Origin: Halomonadaceae bacterium T82-2
Lineage (GTDB): Bacteria; Pseudomonadota; Gammaproteobacteria; Pseudomonadales; Halomonadaceae
Direction: 5' to 3'
Length of the DNA stretch: 64,000 nt
NCBI GenBank assembly: GCA_001577635.1
Contig: LSBP01000001.1
Coordinates: 248,001 to 312,000 of the forward strand
The notes beneath the pieces were generated by a model that ran no database searches, was not told the DNA's origin, and saw nothing but the letters and a program-made list of their open reading frames with translations. The position numbers and the translations under genes are program-made. Shown one piece after another: positions 45,361 through 54,270 of the stretch; positions within the stretch are counted from its first letter, which is position 1, and every line of letters starts with the position of its first letter.

Positions 45361-46494
45361 TCAGTAGGCGTGTTCGTCGTGGGCGATCGATTCCGGCGTC
45401 ACCTTGCCGCGCATCACCCAGAACGCCCAGCTGGTATAGATGCCGATGATCGGGATGAAGATCGCGGTGAAGGCCAGCATCCAGCCCAGCGTACCCAGGC
45501 TCGAGGACGCATCCCACACGGTCAGGCTGTGGCTCGGCTCGCTGGACGACGGCATCAGGAACGGAAACATCGCCGCGCCCAGCGTGACCAGAGTGGCGGC
45601 CCAGGCCAGTGCGCCCAGCCACCAGGCCAGGTGCGAGAGGCCGGCGCGCGCCGCGACGATGCCACCCAGCACGGCCAGGTAGACGCTCGCCGGGACCAGC
45701 CACAGCGCCGGATGGGCGGTGTAGTTGGCCAGCCAGGCGCCGGACGCGGTTTCCACGGTCTTGTTGAGCGGCAGTGCCGGACCGGCCGGGTCGCCGCCCG
45801 CGGTGATCTCGTAGCCATGCATCATGGATACCCAGACACCACACAGGGTGAACACCGCCAGCGCCACCAGCCCGGCGATACTGAGCAGTCGGCAGGCGCG
45901 CTCGCGGATCACCCCGGTGCCGCGATTCATCACCATGGCGCCACCCTGATAGAGCGCCAGCGCCAGCGCCATCACTCCGCACAGTACGGCGAAGGGGTTG
46001 AACAGGCTGATGAAGCTGCCGGTGTAGTAGGAGACCATGTTCCAGGAGAAGTGGAACGGCACCCCCTCGAGCATGTTGCCCATCGCCGCGCCGAAGACGA
46101 TCATCGGCACCGCGCCGGAGATGAACAGCATCCAGTCCCAGGCGCCGCGCCAGCGCTCACCCGGCAGCTTGCTGCGGTACTCGAAGCCCAGCGGGCGCAC
46201 GATCATCGACCACAGCAGCACCAGCATCACCACATAGAGCCCGGAAAAGGCGGTGGCGTAGATGGTCGGCCAGGCGGCGAACACCGCCCCGCCGCCGAGG
46301 ATGAACCACACCTGGTTGCCGTCCCAGTGCGGGGCGATCATGTTGATCACCGCGCGGCGCTCACCGTCGGTGCGGCCCAGGTAGCGCAGCGCGGCGCCGA
46401 CCCCCATATCCATGCCGACCATCACCGCCAGGCCGATCAGCAGCACACCCAGCAGCACCCACCAGGTCACCTTGAGAAGTACGTACGGATCCAT
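45361..46494 (-). CDS. cydB: cytochrome bd ubiquinol oxidase subunit II
   Basis: A 377-residue membrane subunit with eight to nine helices. MDMGVGAALRYLGRTDGERRAVINMIAPHWDGNQVWFILGGGAVFAAWP is the CydB hallmark. It pairs with CydA to reduce oxygen at low tension. Its start lies three bases after the cydA stop. Confidence 0.96.
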   Translation of the reverse strand: MDPYVLLKVTWWVLLGVLLIGLAVMVGMDMGVGAALRYLGRTDGERRAVINMIAPHWDGNQVWFILGGGAVFAAWPTIYATAFSGLYVVMLVLLWSMIVRPLGFEYRSKLPGERWRGAWDWMLFISGAVPMIVFGAAMGNMLEGVPFHFSWNMVSYYTGSFISLFNPFAVLCGVMALALALYQGGAMVMNRGTGVIRERACRLLSIAGLVALAVFTLCGVWVSMMHGYEITAGGDPAGPALPLNKTVETASGAWLANYTAHPALWLVPASVYLAVLGGIVAARAGLSHLAWWLGALAWAATLVTLGAAMFPFLMPSSSEPSHSLTVWDASSSLGTLGWMLAFTAIFIPIIGIYTSWAFWVMRGKVTPESIAHDEHAY

Positions 46495-46497
46495 GGC

Positions 46498-48081
46498 TCA
46501 GGCCTCGCTCCACTGGGATGAATGTTGTTGACGGACCGAATCGGCATGCGCGTCATGCTTGCCCTCGCTCGGCCCCAGACGGATGAATTTCACCATCAGG
46601 TACATCTCGACGACGATGAACAGGCTGTAGAGCAGCACGAACCCGGTCAGCGAGAAGATCATGTAGCCGACGCTGTGGGTCGAAGCGGACAGCCAGGTCG
46701 GCAGCTGGCCGTAGACCGTCCACGGCTGGCGTCCCAGCTCGGCGACCACCCAGCCGGCCTCGTTGGCGATAAACGGTACCGGAATCATCCACGGCGCCAG
46801 GCGCAGGAACCAGTTATGCCGATGCAGGGTGCCACGCAGCGAGAAGATCACCGCCAGGATCAGGAAGGCCATCATCAGGAAGGCCGTCGCCACCATGACG
46901 CGGAACGACCAGAACACCGGCGCCACGGGCGGGATGGTGTCGGCCGCCGCCTTGGCGATCTGGGCATCGGTGGCCTGCGAAACGTCCTCGACGTAGCGCT
47001 GGACCAGCAGCGCGTAGCCCAGGTCGTCCTGATGGGCCTCGAAGGTGGCGCGTGCCTGGGCGTCGGTGGGGTTCTCGCGCAGCGTCTGCAGAGCGCTCAA
47101 CGCCGGGATGCCGTTGCGAATCCGTGTTTCGGCCTCGGCCACCAGATCATTCACCCCGGGAATCGACTCGTCGAAGGTGTGGGTGACCAGCGGCGTCAGC
47201 AGGTACGGAATCTGTACCTCGAAGTCGTTGCGCTGCTCCTCCTGGTTGGGCCAGGCGATCAGGTTGAAGCCGGCCGGGGCCTCGGCGGTTTCCCACAGCC
47301 CTTCCATGGCGGCCAGCTTGGTGGGCTGGGCGCCGCCGTTGATGAAGCCCAGGGCGTCGCCCAGCGAGATCACACCGATGCTGGCGAACACGCCGAACAG
47401 CGCGGCGACCCGGAACGAGCGCTTGGCCAGCTCGATGTGGCGGCGCCGCAGCAGGTAGAAGGCGCTGATGCCCAGCACGAAGATCGCCGCGGTCACGTAG
47501 CCGGCGATGCTGGTGTGGACGAACTTGGCCTGCGCCTCGGGGCTGAAGATCAGGTCCGGCAAGCTGGTCAGCTCCATGCGCATGGTGTCGGGATTGAACG
47601 CCGAGCCGGTGGGCTTCTGCATGTAGCCGTTGGCGATCAGGATCCACAGCGCCGAGAGGTTGGACCCCAGCGCCACCATGTAGGTCACCAGCAAGTGCTT
47701 GCCGCGCGACAGCTTGCCCCAGCCGAACAGCATCAGGCCGACGAAGGTCGATTCGAGGAAGAACGCCATCAGGCCCTCGATGGCCAGCGGCGCGCCGAAG
47801 ATGTCGCCGACGAAATGCGAGTAGGTCGACCAGTTGGTGCCGAACTCGAACTCCATGGTCAGGCCGGTGGCCACGCCCAGGGCGAAGTTGATGGCGAACA
47901 GCTTCGACCAGAAGTGGGTCATCTGCCGGTAGATGTCGCGCCCGGTGATGACGTAGATGGTTTCCATCGTCGCCAGCAACACCGAGAAGCCCAGCGTCAG
48001 CGGCACGAAAAGGTAGTGATACAACGCCGTGGCCGCGAACTGGAGTCGCGACAGCTCGATGACGGTGTCTAGTTCTTGCAT
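46498..48081 (-). CDS. cydA: cytochrome bd ubiquinol oxidase subunit I
   Basis: A 527-residue heme-bearing subunit. The b595 ligand His is near residue 20 (ALYHYLFVPLTLG). GRQPWTVYGQLPT and the quinol loop are present, and the length fits the long Q-loop type of E. coli (522). It oxidises quinol and conserves energy without pumping. An Anr/FNR-like site lies 110-120 bases upstream. Confidence 0.97.
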   Translation of the reverse strand: MQELDTVIELSRLQFAATALYHYLFVPLTLGFSVLLATMETIYVITGRDIYRQMTHFWSKLFAINFALGVATGLTMEFEFGTNWSTYSHFVGDIFGAPLAIEGLMAFFLESTFVGLMLFGWGKLSRGKHLLVTYMVALGSNLSALWILIANGYMQKPTGSAFNPDTMRMELTSLPDLIFSPEAQAKFVHTSIAGYVTAAIFVLGISAFYLLRRRHIELAKRSFRVAALFGVFASIGVISLGDALGFINGGAQPTKLAAMEGLWETAEAPAGFNLIAWPNQEEQRNDFEVQIPYLLTPLVTHTFDESIPGVNDLVAEAETRIRNGIPALSALQTLRENPTDAQARATFEAHQDDLGYALLVQRYVEDVSQATDAQIAKAAADTIPPVAPVFWSFRVMVATAFLMMAFLILAVIFSLRGTLHRHNWFLRLAPWMIPVPFIANEAGWVVAELGRQPWTVYGQLPTWLSASTHSVGYMIFSLTGFVLLYSLFIVVEMYLMVKFIRLGPSEGKHDAHADSVRQQHSSQWSEA

Positions 48082-48189
48082 GGCGAGGTGTTCTCCGTGA
48101 TCCCTGCGTGACCGACGCTCTCCACGCCCGGCGGCGTGGACAGCGACGGAAGTGCGGCCTCAGCCTAACGCAGCGCCGGAAAACGCCTC

Positions 48190-48203
48190 TTGACCTGTAT
48201 CAA
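48190..48203 (-). promoter_or_regulatory. Anr/FNR box upstream of cydA
   Basis: On the minus strand TTGATACAGGTCAA matches TTGAT-N4-[AG]TCAA in every defined position. It stands in the 128-base gap between cydC and cydA, so cydAB(X) can have its own oxygen-controlled promoter. Confidence 0.75.
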
Positions 48204-48209
48204 GGCCGC

Positions 48210-50003
48210 TCACCGGCACTCGCCGCCGGCCTGCGGCAGGCTGTCGCAAGCCGTCTCGGCCAGGGGCGCCGGGCTCGTCAGCCCGGGGCTCGCCAGGCGT
48301 CGGTAGGTGGCGCAATCGCGCATCAGCGAGGCATGATCACCGCTCGCGATCGGCCGCCCGCGCTCGAGCAGCAACACTCGTTCGGCCAGACGCGCCCAGC
48401 CCGGATGGTGCGAGATCAGCAGCAGCGAACGCCCGGCGAGATAGCCGGCCAGATTCGCGCGCAGCCGCGCCGCGGTGGCGGTGTCGAGCCCCTCGCCCGG
48501 CTCGTCCATGATCACCACCGGGGCGTCGCGCAGCAGGGCGCGGGCAATGCCCAGCCGGCGGATCTGGCCGCCGGAGAGCTTGAGCCCCTCCTCGCCCACG
48601 ATGGTGTCGTAGCCCTCGGGCAGCGCCAGGATCTCCTCGTGCAGACAGGCCAGTCGCGCCGCCTCGACCATCGCCGCCTCGTCGGCCTCGGGATTGCCCA
48701 GCAGCAGGTTGTCGCGCACCGTGGCATGGAACAGGTAGATCTTCTGCGGCACCACGGCGAGGCGTGCCCGCAGGTCCTCGCTGCGGTAGGCCTCGACCGG
48801 CCGCCCGCCCCAGCGGATCTCGCCGCGCTCGGCCGGCATCAGGCGCAGCAGCAGCTGCGTCACCGTGCTCTTGCCGGCCCCGCTCGGCCCCACCAGCGCG
48901 ACATGCTCGCCGGGGGCGATGGTGAGGTCGAGATCCGTCAGCGCCCAGGGGCCGTCGGCGGTATGCCGTGCGCCGACGCCGGCGAAGCACAGGGTATCGT
49001 CCTCGGGCGGCGGCGCCGGCTCGGCGGGGTCGGTGACATTGGGCGCGAGCGTCTCGAAGGCCCGCAGCCGCCGCGTCGCCGCCCGCAGCTGTCCCAGGGC
49101 CTGCCAGGCGCCGGGCAGCTGGGCGATCGCCTCGAAGCAGCCCATGACCAGCAGCACCACCGGGGCGAAGTCGACCGCCGCCAGCCCCGGCCCCTGCACC
49201 AGCGGCACCATCAGCCAGGCGGTGACCAGCACGGCGAGGTTGGTGAGCAGCAGCACACCGGCGCCGGATAGCCCCGACAGGTGCGCAAGCCGCGCCTGGG
49301 CCGCCAGCCAGCGTCGGCTCAGCTCATGAATCTCCGCGCGGCGGCGGGGCATGTCGCCGAACACGCTCAGCTCGCCCAGCCCCTCGACCGCATCCACCAC
49401 GCCGGCCTTGAGTTCCGAGGCGATTGCCACCCCCCGGCGGCCCGGCTCGCGCCCGAGCCGCTCGGCCAGCGCCGGCAGGGCCACGCCCGCCAGCACCAGC
49501 AGCGCCAGATTGACCAGCGCCACCGGCACGCTGTAGGCAGCCAGCACCAGCACCGCGCCGCCGAGGCAGATCAGTGCCACCACGGCGGGCGTCAGCAGGC
49601 GCAGATAGACGTTGTCCAGGGTGTCGATGTCCGAGCGCACGCGCGCCAGCAGGTCGCCGCTACGCAACCCCTGCAACTGCTGCGGCGACAACGGCTCCAC
49701 CTGACGGTAGAACCACACCCGCAGGCCGGTAAGCAACCGCAGGGTGGCATCGTGGCTGACCAGCCGCTCGAGATAGCGCCCGCCGGTGCGGGCGATCGAC
49801 AGGCCGCGGATAAGCGCCGCCGGGGTGAAGTAGTTGAAGTCCGCCGCGGCGAGCCCCGCCGCCGCCATGCTGGCCAGGAACCAGCCGGACACCGCCAGCA
49901 GCGCCATGTTGGCGGACACGGTCACCACGCTGAGCAGGATGCCCAGCGCGAAGTAGCCCAGATAGGGACGGGCGATCGACAGCCACCAGCGCAGGTCGCT
50001 CAT
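48210..50003 (-). CDS. cydC: thiol reductant ABC exporter subunit CydC
   Basis: A 597-residue half-transporter: six helices, then an ATPase with Walker A VGPSGAGKST, signature LSGGQIRRLGIARALL and Walker B VVIMDEPGEGLD. With CydD it exports cysteine and glutathione (and perhaps heme) needed to assemble bd oxidase. Its ATG overlaps the cydD stop (ATGA). Confidence 0.93.
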   Translation of the reverse strand: MSDLRWWLSIARPYLGYFALGILLSVVTVSANMALLAVSGWFLASMAAAGLAAADFNYFTPAALIRGLSIARTGGRYLERLVSHDATLRLLTGLRVWFYRQVEPLSPQQLQGLRSGDLLARVRSDIDTLDNVYLRLLTPAVVALICLGGAVLVLAAYSVPVALVNLALLVLAGVALPALAERLGREPGRRGVAIASELKAGVVDAVEGLGELSVFGDMPRRRAEIHELSRRWLAAQARLAHLSGLSGAGVLLLTNLAVLVTAWLMVPLVQGPGLAAVDFAPVVLLVMGCFEAIAQLPGAWQALGQLRAATRRLRAFETLAPNVTDPAEPAPPPEDDTLCFAGVGARHTADGPWALTDLDLTIAPGEHVALVGPSGAGKSTVTQLLLRLMPAERGEIRWGGRPVEAYRSEDLRARLAVVPQKIYLFHATVRDNLLLGNPEADEAAMVEAARLACLHEEILALPEGYDTIVGEEGLKLSGGQIRRLGIARALLRDAPVVIMDEPGEGLDTATAARLRANLAGYLAGRSLLLISHHPGWARLAERVLLLERGRPIASGDHASLMRDCATYRRLASPGLTSPAPLAETACDSLPQAGGECR

Positions 50004-51754
50004 GCCGGCCCCTCCCCGTCGGCGCCGGCCACCAGCCGGGCATAGAGTCCGCCGGCGGCCATCAGGGCCTCATGGCTGCCCTGCTCGCGGATGCGCCCGC
50101 CGTCGAGCACCACGATGCGATCGGCGTGGCGCACGGTCGCCAGCCGATGGGCGATGATCACCAGGCTACGCCCCTGCCCCAGCGCCTCGAGCGCCTCGAC
50201 AAGCGCCCGCTCATTGTCGGAATCCAGATGCGCGCTGACCTCGTCGGCGACCACGAAGGTCGCCTCGCGGACCAGTGCCCGGGCGATCGCCAGGCGCTGC
50301 GCCTCACCGCCGGACAGGCGCACCCCGCGTTCGCCGAGGGGCGTGTCGAGCCCCTGCGGCAGCTCGGCGACCAGCGCCTTCGCCTGGGCCTGCGTCAGCG
50401 CCCGCCACAGGGCCGCATCGTCGATGTCGTCGCGCCCCAGGCAGAGGTTGTCGCGCACCGTGCCGAAGAACAGCCGCGGCTGCTGGGGCACCCAGGCCAG
50501 CGACTCGCGCCAGGTGTCGATGTCGAGCTCGTCGAGCGCCACGTCGTTGACCGCGAGCCGGCCCGCCTCGGCGCGCAACAGGCCCAGCAGCAGCAGCGCC
50601 AGGGTGCTCTTGCCCGCCCCCGAGGGGCCGACGATGGCCAGCGTCTCGCCCGGGGCGATGGACAGGTCGATGTCGGCGAGCGCCTGCACGCCGCCCGGAT
50701 AGGCGTAGGACAGCCCTTCCAGCGCCACCCGCGGTGGCTCGCCGGGCGTCAGGACGTCGCGCCGCGTGCCGCTCCAGGGCCGGGCCGAGGTGTCGAGCAG
50801 CTCGACGATGCGCTCGGCCGCACCCAGCGCCTCCATGCGGGCATGGTAGACGCTGCCCATGTTGCGCAGCGGCAGGTAGAACTCCGGCGCCAGCAACAGC
50901 ACCAGAAAGCCCGCCTCGAAGCCCAGCTCGCCCCACAGCAGGCGAAAGCCGATCAGCACGGCGACCATGGCGATGCTCACCGTGGCCAGGAACTCCAGCA
51001 CCAGCGAGGAGACGAAGGCCAGCCGCAGGACCTTCATGGTGCTGGCCCGGTAGTCGTCGGAGAGCCGCTCGATCAGCCGCGCCTCGCGCCGTCCCAGGTT
51101 GAAGACCTTGAGCGTGGTCAGCCCCTGCAGCGCGTCCAGGAAATGCCCCGACAGCCGCCCCATGCGCCGCCACTGGCGCTGGTTGAGCTTCTCGGCGCCC
51201 TTGCCGATGAAGATCATGAACACCGGGATCAGCGGCGCGGTGACCAGCAGGATCAGCCCCGAGACCCAGTCGATGGGCAGGATCACCGCGAGGATCGCCA
51301 GCGGAATCAGTGCGGCCAGCGCCGTCTGCGGCAGATAGCGGGCGTAGTAGGCCTCGAGGTGCTCGACGCCGTCGGTGACGCTGTTGACGATGTCGCCGGT
51401 CTGGGTGTCGCGCTGCCAGGCCAGCCCCAGCGCCTCGAGCTGGTGCATGAGCCGGTCGCGGATCGCCAGCTTGACCGTGGCGGCGGCGGCGAAGGCGCAG
51501 CGCTCGACCGCGTAGGTCAGCCCCGCACGCACCAGCAGGATCGCCAGCATGCCGGCGAAGGCCGGCCACAGGGTCGCCAGCGGCGTGCCCTGGAAGATGG
51601 CGCCGTCGGTGACGTGGGCGAGCAGGGTCGCCTGGAGGATCAGCAGCACGCCGCTGGCCAGACCCAGGCCGATGGCCCAGCTGACCGGCGTGCGCACGCG
51701 ACGGCTTTCCTGCTTGAGCCAGTCGCGGGGTCTTGCCGTGGTGGAAGTCTGCAT
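50000..51754 (-). CDS. cydD: thiol reductant ABC exporter subunit CydD
   Basis: About 584 residues: six helices and an ATPase (Walker A VGPSGAGKST, signature LSGGEAQRLAIARAL, Walker B TFVVADEVSAHLD). It is the partner of CydC. Start choice is weak: ATG 51754 lacks a clear ribosome site, and the track's TTG 51850 would add a nonhomologous lead. Family alignment would settle it. The order cydD-cydC-cydA-cydB-cydX on one strand unites assembly and structural genes. Confidence 0.92.
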   Translation of the reverse strand: MQTSTTARPRDWLKQESRRVRTPVSWAIGLGLASGVLLILQATLLAHVTDGAIFQGTPLATLWPAFAGMLAILLVRAGLTYAVERCAFAAAATVKLAIRDRLMHQLEALGLAWQRDTQTGDIVNSVTDGVEHLEAYYARYLPQTALAALIPLAILAVILPIDWVSGLILLVTAPLIPVFMIFIGKGAEKLNQRQWRRMGRLSGHFLDALQGLTTLKVFNLGRREARLIERLSDDYRASTMKVLRLAFVSSLVLEFLATVSIAMVAVLIGFRLLWGELGFEAGFLVLLLAPEFYLPLRNMGSVYHARMEALGAAERIVELLDTSARPWSGTRRDVLTPGEPPRVALEGLSYAYPGGVQALADIDLSIAPGETLAIVGPSGAGKSTLALLLLGLLRAEAGRLAVNDVALDELDIDTWRESLAWVPQQPRLFFGTVRDNLCLGRDDIDDAALWRALTQAQAKALVAELPQGLDTPLGERGVRLSGGEAQRLAIARALVREATFVVADEVSAHLDSDNERALVEALEALGQGRSLVIIAHRLATVRHADRIVVLDGGRIREQGSHEALMAAGGLYARLVAGADGEGPA

Positions 51755-51843
51755 AAGGGAGTGCGGGAACGTCAGTCGTCGGGGGAACAGGGAATCCGGC
51801 TTGGAGATTCTTTCACAACCGGTAAGCGGGATGGGCTTTCCCG

Positions 51844-51933
51844 GCGGCAAGCCTTCGCGAGGGCGCTGTAAACCCCTCCCTGGGCGCTACCTTTGCCATC
51901 CATGGCAAAGGACCCTCGCTTCGCCTTGTCCCC
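51844..51933. repeat. structured intergenic repeat, copy B
   Basis: A 90-base element in the gap upstream of cydD. It aligns with the reverse complement of the element at 19.1 kb: GGCAAGCC, GCGCTRTARAC, TCCCTGRGCGCTACC and a closing TTCG-CTTG-CCC block. The central hairpin here is TTTGCCAT-CC-ATGGCAAA, unlike copy A in sequence but still perfectly paired. Confidence 0.85.
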
Positions 51934-51974
51934 CGGCGCCCATCATGCCGATAGTCTGAAAACGAGCTCTTAGT

Positions 51975-54212
51975 CTAAAGGCTGTCGGCGCTGCCCGCTT
52001 GACGTGCATCAAGCTTGTCGGGACACGTTGCCTCGAGTATCGCTTGGAGCCGCCCGGCCAGCTCGCGCCAGCGGCGCAGGCGTGCCTTGCGCCCCGTCGC
52101 CGTCCAGCCGGCGGGCACCTCGCGGCCCTGGAACAGCGGCGCCGCCAGCGCCTGCCACTCGGCCTCGTCCAGCGCGGAGGGCGCGCGATGACGGGCGATG
52201 CGCCAGGCCCGGGCCAGCCAGGGCCGTGCCAGCGCCAGCTCGCCACCGCCCGCGGCGAACCAGCCCAGCCGCGCCACTGTGGCCGCGTCGAGTGTCGGCA
52301 CGGGAGCCTCGTCGAGCAGCGCCACGACCAGGGCGACATCGAGATCGCGCAGCTCGGCGGCCAGCAGGGTCGGCAGCAGCTCGTGGAACTCGGCCCGCCA
52401 GCCGGCCAGCCGCCGACGGGCGGCATCGTGAAGCGAAAGTCCCATCATCACGGCATGCTCGCCGCTGGAGGCCTCGCGGGAAAGGCCCAGGCGCAGAGTG
52501 ACGTAGCCCCGGGAGCGCCAGAAGGCCAGCAGGCCGGGCTCGCCGCCGAAGCTGGTGCCGAGGGCGTCGATGCCGGCGGCGCGGGCCCGCTCGGCCACGG
52601 CCGCGAGCAGCCGCGAGCCCACCCCGCGCCGGCGTGCCGCGGGATGCACGGCGATACGCTGGATACGCCACCAGCGGGTCTCGGCCGCCTCACGCCAGCC
52701 GCCGTGCACCGCCAGCGACTGGGCCAGCAGGTGGCCGCGCGGGCGGCGCTGGCCATGGTGGACCGCCGCGGCCAGATCCGCCGGCAACCCGCCCTCGGCC
52801 TGGACCACACACACGCCCACGCAGTGCCCGCCGACCCGGGCCGTCAGCAACCGGGCGTCGGGGGCATCGAGCAGCTGGCGCAGATCGCCGGGGGTGGTGC
52901 GGTAGTGGGCCTGGACCAGCAGGCCGAAGAGCTCGGTCAGCGCCGGGGTGTCACGGGCCAGGGCCGCCCGGTCGAGTTCGGCCAGTTCCACCGGCTCGTC
53001 GGCGAGTGCGGCGGTGATCCGGGCGTCGTCCACCGGTTCGGCGTCGAGCAGCAGCAGCTCGCGGGTCAGCGCCTCGAGCGGGTCGCCCGGTGCCCAGCGC
53101 ACCGGGGTCGTGAGCCGGCAGGCCCGCCAGTCCGGGGTCTCGCGCGCGAGCCGCTCGCGAAAGCGCACCGCGAAGCCGCGCCCGGTGCCCTCGTAGCCAT
53201 GCACGGTGGTGGCGAAGGCGAGCCGCGGAAAGGCGGTGAGCCAGCGCCCCAGCAGCGGCGCGGGGATCGCCGCCGCCTCGTCGACCAGCAGCGTCGGCGC
53301 GGCGCTCGGTTCGCCCCTCGCCTCGGCCAGGGCCGCCATCACGCCATCCGGCGGCAGAAAGCGCAGCCGCGCCGGGCCCTGGTCGGTGGTCACCACAAAG
53401 ACATTGGCCTCACGACGGCCCTCCGGCAGCAGCGCCGCCAGGCGCTCGAACACCGGCTCGACGGCGCCGGGGCGCGGCGCGGTCAGCCATAGCTCGCGTT
53501 CGCCGCCAGCCAGCCGCCGGGCCGCGGCAATGCCCAGCGCCGCGCTCTTGCCGCGACCGCGATCGGCGCTGATCACCAGCGGGCGGCGTCGGCGCAGGCG
53601 GCTCAGGCGGCGCACCGCTGCGGCCTGATCGGCGCTCAGGCAGTCCGGATCGGTCACGTCCGGCGGCGCCGCGGCCTCGCCGGCCGCCGGCGGCGTCAGG
53701 TCGGGAAGCGTGGCCTCGGCCGGCCAGCGCAGCACCGTATCGGCGGTGCGCAGGCAACGGGCCAGCCGTGCCAGGGTATGGGCACTGAGCGAGTCGACGG
53801 CATGGGGCCAGCTGGCCAGGCGGGCATAGTCGGCGTCGGGGAACGGCGCGTCGGTGCGCCAGTCGGCGGGCGTCAGCAGCACCAGCAAGCCACCGGCGCG
53901 CACCGTGCCGGCGACGGCGCCGAAGGCCTCGGGGTCGAAGCCGCCGCCCGGGGAAGCGGCGTCCACCACCACCAGCTCGTGCTCGCCGCCCAGCCGGGTG
54001 CGCGCCTTGGCGGCGGGCAGCACGGGGATATCATCGGCGGGGGCGGTGGGGCCCAGCCACAGCGGCGCCTGCCAGTCGCCGCCACGCCAGATGCCAAGGG
54101 CCCGCTCACGCACCATCGCCGCCTCGCCGTCGGCCCACAGCAGGCCACGGTGGCGGCGATCATTGAGCGTCTTGCGCAGCGCCGCGAGGGCGGCGATCAG
54201 GGAGTCGTGCAT
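51975..54212 (-). CDS. tmcA: tRNA(Met) cytidine acetyltransferase
   Basis: A 745-residue enzyme that makes N4-acetylcytidine at the wobble base of elongator tRNA-Met. An N-terminal domain is followed by a helicase-like ATPase (Walker A SADRGRGKSAALG, Walker B LLVDEAAAIPAPLLG) and a GNAT acetyltransferase region (RRGVGSRLLAAVAERA, LGTSFGGEPGLLAFWRSRGY). It is longer than E. coli TmcA (671), mostly from Ala-rich insertions. Its last codons contain an Anr-like motif. Confidence 0.93.
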   Translation of the reverse strand: MHDSLIAALAALRKTLNDRRHRGLLWADGEAAMVRERALGIWRGGDWQAPLWLGPTAPADDIPVLPAAKARTRLGGEHELVVVDAASPGGGFDPEAFGAVAGTVRAGGLLVLLTPADWRTDAPFPDADYARLASWPHAVDSLSAHTLARLARCLRTADTVLRWPAEATLPDLTPPAAGEAAAPPDVTDPDCLSADQAAAVRRLSRLRRRRPLVISADRGRGKSAALGIAAARRLAGGERELWLTAPRPGAVEPVFERLAALLPEGRREANVFVVTTDQGPARLRFLPPDGVMAALAEARGEPSAAPTLLVDEAAAIPAPLLGRWLTAFPRLAFATTVHGYEGTGRGFAVRFRERLARETPDWRACRLTTPVRWAPGDPLEALTRELLLLDAEPVDDARITAALADEPVELAELDRAALARDTPALTELFGLLVQAHYRTTPGDLRQLLDAPDARLLTARVGGHCVGVCVVQAEGGLPADLAAAVHHGQRRPRGHLLAQSLAVHGGWREAAETRWWRIQRIAVHPAARRRGVGSRLLAAVAERARAAGIDALGTSFGGEPGLLAFWRSRGYVTLRLGLSREASSGEHAVMMGLSLHDAARRRLAGWRAEFHELLPTLLAAELRDLDVALVVALLDEAPVPTLDAATVARLGWFAAGGGELALARPWLARAWRIARHRAPSALDEAEWQALAAPLFQGREVPAGWTATGRKARLRRWRELAGRLQAILEATCPDKLDARQAGSADSL
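51999..52012 (-). promoter_or_regulatory. Anr/FNR-like box upstream of cydD (inside tmcA end)
   Basis: On the minus strand TTGATGCACGTCAA fits TTGAT-N4-GTCAA exactly. It encodes residues near the tmcA C terminus but lies about 245 bases upstream of cydD. A promoter in the intervening gap would be needed for it to act; the match could also be coincidence. Confidence 0.5.
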
Positions 54213-54270
54213 GGCGCACAGGATGCGCCATGCACGGCGTCGAGGCCAGTGCCCGACGGTCGGCGGCGGC

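Noticed and set aside
46522-48072. 516-residue plus-strand ORF
   Set aside because: It is antisense to cydA, which has unmistakable family motifs.
51754-51850. TTG-initiated extension of CydD
   Set aside because: The extra residues do not resemble CydD and overlap the repeat element; ATG 51754 is kept with reservation.
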